This document shows positions 4,791-7,260 of a DNA stretch of 7,260 nt, in pieces. Position numbers and translations under genes: made by a program. The notes under the pieces were generated by a model, which did not search any database, was not told the DNA's origin, and saw nothing but the letters and a program-made list of their open reading frames with translations. Source of the DNA: Pseudonocardiales bacterium (GTDB lineage Bacteria; Actinomycetota; Actinomycetes; Mycobacteriales; Jatrophihabitantaceae). The DNA lies in the NCBI GenBank assembly GCA_030840415.1, contig JAVEEO010000114.1, positions 1 through 7,260 of the forward strand. The letters run 5' to 3'. Every line of letters starts with the position of its first letter. Positions within the stretch are counted from its first letter, which is position 1.

Positions 4791-5860
4791 GGCCGCTCCC
4801 AGAATGACGGGCCGATCGCCTCGGGGAAGTCACCCTTGGCTGTGAAGTACTGCTTACCGTCGACCATCTCCACAGTAAGCGGCAACTTGGGAAGGCTGCG
4901 AGTGGCCGGACCGAACACCGGCTTGGCGTCCTGCAGCACGTCGAACTGCGACTGGTGGCACGGGCACAGCAGGCGGCCGGTCTTCTGCTCGAACAGCGAG
5001 GCCGGGCAGCCGGCATGCGTGCAGATCTTGGAGTAGGCGACGTAGTCGCCCCAGCCGAAGTCGGCCTGGCCCTTGCGCGCCTTGACCGTCTGGCCCGGCT
5101 TCAGCCGGATCAGCAGGGTGGGGGAGTCGCTGTCCTTGACGCCGCCCTCGACGCCGGGGAACACCGTCGCGATGCCGCCGGGCTGCAGGTCGTCGGGACC
5201 AACCCGCCGGCCGTCGTAGTAGACCAGCGGCACGCCGGCCTTGTACGGGGTGTGGAACAGGCTCTGACCCTCGCCGCGGCCGGGCTTCTTGATCATCGCG
5301 CCGACCAGTGCGACCAGCGGAACCACGCCCAGCGCGCCGCCGGCCAGCCCCAGGGTGGTCTTGAGCATCGAGCGGCGGGCGACGCCGAGGTCGTTGAAGC
5401 CCGACACCAGGGTGCCGGCCATCAGGACCTGCTCGGTCATCCCCGAAGCGCCGTCGTGCCGGTCCTGGACCGCCTCCTCCTCGGGGAGCAGCCACTTGGC
5501 CCACAGCACCACGCCGATGCCGATGCAGGCCAGCGACAACCCCAGCAGGCCACCCACCAGCGGGGTGAAGTAGCGGTAGTTCTGGCTGCCGGTACCGGGC
5601 AGCCGCCACTCGTAGGGCACCGCGCCGCAGAACACCACGATGAAGCCGACCGCGGCCAGGAAGCCGAGCAGGAACACCCCGGCGATGGTGCGCTCGGCCC
5701 GCTTCTCGGCCCGGGTGCCGGCGATCGGGAACCGCTCGCGGCGGTGAACGATGTAGACGCCGTCGGCCTCGGCGCCGGCGATCATGGCCTCTTCGGGGCT
5801 CAGCCGGGCGGCCTCCTCGGCAGACATGCTCTCGCCGGTGGTGTGATGGGTGGTGCTCAC
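4787..5860 (-). CDS. qcrA: Cytochrome bc1 complex Rieske iron-sulfur subunit
   Basis: QcrA carries the 2Fe-2S cluster that takes an electron from quinol and hands it to QcrC. The start is placed at GTG-5860 (357 residues), not the in-frame GTG six codons earlier, because it overlaps the qcrC stop as GTGA and has GGAG seven bases upstream. Three membrane helices (about 59-78, 99-122, 169-189) mark the actinobacterial form; the mitochondrial form has one. Just before helix 3 is ARRSMLK, with the arginine pair at 162-163, a twin-arginine-like motif. In Streptomyces the third helix of this protein is known to be inserted by Tat after Sec inserts the first two. The cluster ligands are intact: CTHAGC (Cys280, His282, with Cys285 for the disulfide) and CPCH (Cys299, Cys301 for the disulfide, His302). 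The stop overlaps qcrB by four bases. Confidence 0.97.
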   Translation of the reverse strand: MSTTHHTTGESMSAEEAARLSPEEAMIAGAEADGVYIVHRRERFPIAGTRAEKRAERTIAGVFLLGFLAAVGFIVVFCGAVPYEWRLPGTGSQNYRYFTPLVGGLLGLSLACIGIGVVLWAKWLLPEEEAVQDRHDGASGMTEQVLMAGTLVSGFNDLGVARRSMLKTTLGLAGGALGVVPLVALVGAMIKKPGRGEGQSLFHTPYKAGVPLVYYDGRRVGPDDLQPGGIATVFPGVEGGVKDSDSPTLLIRLKPGQTVKARKGQADFGWGDYVAYSKICTHAGCPASLFEQKTGRLLCPCHQSQFDVLQDAKPVFGPATRSLPKLPLTVEMVDGKQYFTAKGDFPEAIGPSFWERP

Positions 5861-6738
5861 AGTCGGGCTCCGATCCACAGGATCGAGACCATCAGCACGC
5901 CGAGGCCGGCGGTCCAGATCACCAGGCCCTCGGCGACCGGGCCGATCCGGCCGAGGCCGGCGCCACCCGGGTCCTTGGCTTCCTTCATGGTCTGGACGTA
6001 GGCGATGATCGCCTTCTTCTGCTCGGGGGTGATCTGGTTGTTGCTGAACACCGGCATGTTCTCGGGGCCGACCAGCATGGCGGTGTAGAGCTGGCGGTCG
6101 GTCGAGCGGTACAGGTCGGGCGCGATCTTGCCGGCCGACAGCGGAGCGCCGTGCGCGGTGGCCCCGTGGCAGGAGGCGCAGTTCAGCCGGAACAGTTCGC
6201 CGCCGTCGCCGAGCTGGTCGGAGCCGGCCCGCAGGTCGGCGTCGGCCGGAGGCACCTGCGGCCCGCCGCCCTGGGACTGCACGAACGCGCCGAGCTGCAG
6301 GATCTGCTGCTCGGTGTATTTGGGCACCTTGCGCAGTTCCAGGGCGCCCTGCACCGGGGCCGGCATCCGGCCGGTGCTGACCTGGAAGTAGACGTCGGCC
6401 GATCCGGTGCCGACCAGGGTCGGCCCGCGGCCGGTCACGCCCTCGAGGTTGGCGCCGTGGCAGGTGATGCAGCTGGTGTTGTAGAGCTGCCGGCCGGCCT
6501 CGACGTCCTGGCTGGTGGCCGCGGTGTCGTCGGCGCCGGAGGTCGGCGCGAGCATCGCGTAGCCGCCGCCGACCGCGGTCAGGGCGCCGATCAGCACCGC
6601 CAGACTGGCCGCCCGGCGGCGGAAGCCGCTGGGCCGCCGGGAGGCCGTCCGGGTCGGCGCGGTCCGGCCGGCGTTGTCCACGACGGCCGGCGCGAAGCCG
6701 AGATCGGCGTCCGCGTCGAGGTTGTCCTCGTCGGTCAT
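5857..6738 (-). CDS. qcrC: Cytochrome bc1 complex di-heme cytochrome c subunit
   Basis: QcrC replaces cytochrome c1 and a soluble cytochrome c in actinobacteria, carrying electrons from the Rieske protein to CuA of CtaC. The 293-residue product has an N-terminal membrane helix (about 44-63), two heme-binding sites and a C-terminal anchor helix (about 270-290). Heme site 1 is Cys90-I-T-Cys93-His94 with likely sixth ligand Met125 in STGRMPAP. Heme site 2 is Cys187-A-S-Cys190-His191 with likely ligand Met228 in ENMPVF. The first 40 residues are unusually long and polar: acidic at the start (TDEDNLDADAD), then Arg-rich before the helix. The ATG at 6738 has AAAGGA five bases upstream (6744-6749), so this start is well supported. 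The gene begins 73 bases after the ctaE stop. Confidence 0.97.
   Translation of the reverse strand: MTDEDNLDADADLGFAPAVVDNAGRTAPTRTASRRPSGFRRRAASLAVLIGALTAVGGGYAMLAPTSGADDTAATSQDVEAGRQLYNTSCITCHGANLEGVTGRGPTLVGTGSADVYFQVSTGRMPAPVQGALELRKVPKYTEQQILQLGAFVQSQGGGPQVPPADADLRAGSDQLGDGGELFRLNCASCHGATAHGAPLSAGKIAPDLYRSTDRQLYTAMLVGPENMPVFSNNQITPEQKKAIIAYVQTMKEAKDPGGAGLGRIGPVAEGLVIWTAGLGVLMVSILWIGARL
5868..5871 (-). promoter_or_regulatory. Ribosome binding site deciding the qcrA start
   Basis: On the minus strand GGAG lies seven bases before GTG-5860. It is too close to serve the alternative GTG at 5878, since it falls inside the extra codons. With the GTGA overlap it favours the shorter reading of qcrA. 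Confidence 0.6.
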
Positions 6739-6811
6739 GGACGTCCTTTCGCTGTTCGAACCGGCGTGCCGGGTGGAGCGGTCGGGCAGGGGGTGACCGG
6801 GTGGATCGCCA

Positions 6812-7260
6812 TCAGTGGATCAGGTAGATCGTGGCGAACAGCCCGATCCAGACGACGTCGACGAAGTGCCAGTAGTAGGACACCACGATGGCCGCGGTCG
6901 CCTGGGCGGGGGTGAACCTGCCCAGGGCGGTGCGCGCCAGGAAGAACAGGAAGGCGATCAGGCCGCCGGTGACGTGCAGGCCGTGGAAGCCGGTGGTGAG
7001 GTAGAACACCGAGCCGTACCCCGACGAGGACAGCGTCATGCCCGCCTCGTGCACGCCGTTGACCAGGTGGTGGTACTCGTTGACCTGGTTGCGGTACTCG
7101 TTGGCCTGGCCGAGCACGAAGATCAGGCCCATCACGAAGGTCAGGAAGAACCACCGGCGCAGGCCGTAGACGTCGCCCCGCTCGGCGGCGAACACGCCCC
7201 ACTGGCAAGTCACCGAGGACGCCACCAGGATCACGGTGAAGACGGTCGCGTAGGGCACCG
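6812..7260 (-). CDS. ctaE: Cytochrome c oxidase subunit III, C-terminal part (runs off right edge)
   Basis: CtaE is a core membrane subunit of the aa3 oxidase that stabilises the catalytic subunit. The window holds the last 148 or so residues; the true start lies beyond the right edge, and the GTG at 7258 is an internal Val codon rather than a start. Family landmarks are visible: [15 protein letters not shown] near the start of the segment, a hydrophobic helix ending LGQANEY, then [19 protein letters not shown] and the final [21 protein letters not shown], both classic subunit III stretches. About four membrane helices fall in this part. It lies upstream of qcrCAB on the same strand, an arrangement known from mycobacteria and streptomycetes, and probably shares their transcript. 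The 73-base gap before qcrC contains only a short CCGGC-GT-GCCGG palindrome (6761-6772). Confidence 0.95.
   Translation of the reverse strand, partial: VPYATVFTVILVASSVTCQWGVFAAERGDVYGLRRWFFLTFVMGLIFVLGQANEYRNQVNEYHHLVNGVHEAGMTLSSSGYGSVFYLTTGFHGLHVTGGLIAFLFFLARTALGRFTPAQATAAIVVSYYWHFVDVVWIGLFATIYLIH

Noticed and set aside
3156..5036. 626-codon plus-strand open frame antisense to qcrB
   Set aside because: Its translation is low-complexity (Gly/Val/Gln/His/Arg rich) with no recognisable domain, while the opposite strand encodes a clear QcrB with all heme ligands. Long antisense frames are expected in high-GC DNA.
4955..6001. 348-codon plus-strand open frame antisense to qcrA
   Set aside because: Same compositional artefact; the minus strand encodes a complete Rieske protein.
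6761..6772. CCGGC-GT-GCCGG palindrome between ctaE and qcrC as a terminator
   Set aside because: The spacer is only two bases and the arms five, with no T run; too short for a terminator and easily due to chance in GC-rich DNA.

Overview
The window is high-GC DNA whose gene content points to an actinomycete (Actinomycetota). It carries the three-gene qcrC-qcrA-qcrB cluster with a di-heme cytochrome c, a three-helix Rieske protein and a cytochrome b whose second heme-ligand pair is spaced by 15 residues. It also carries the actinobacterial oxidase subunit CtaF. These are parts of the bc1-aa3 (complex III-IV) supercomplex. I cannot assign a genus from the sequence alone.

Layout from left to right. 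The first 329 bases are the N-terminal part of a minus-strand PLP enzyme of the cysteine desulfurase/class V aminotransferase family, running off the left edge. A 173-base divergent intergenic region follows. Next comes a plus-strand run: ctaC (oxidase subunit II, a lipoprotein with an intact CuA site), ctaF (subunit IV) and a small conserved-looking protein of unknown function. The remaining genes are on the minus strand: a RelE/ParE-like toxin with its Phd/YefM-like antitoxin (2321-2986), then qcrB, qcrA, qcrC and the 3' part of ctaE, which runs off the right edge. The two respiratory runs therefore point toward each other, and the toxin-antitoxin pair lies between them, downstream of a strong hairpin that follows qcrB.

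How the genes work together. QcrB, QcrA and QcrC oxidise menaquinol and pass electrons through the Rieske cluster and the two QcrC hemes to the CuA centre of CtaC, and so to the aa3 oxidase. CtaE and CtaF are further oxidase subunits. The catalytic subunit gene ctaD is not in the window. The minus-strand genes are tightly packed: qcrC/qcrA and qcrA/qcrB each overlap by four bases (GTGA and ATGA).

The respiratory genes look ordinary and intact. The part most worth a second look is the toxin-antitoxin segment. It has visibly lower GC than its surroundings, a promoter placed for leaderless translation of the antitoxin, and an unusual 75-base gap in which toxin and antitoxin share one reading frame interrupted by a single TGA. 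I found no CRISPR array, RNA gene, transposase or clearly new system.
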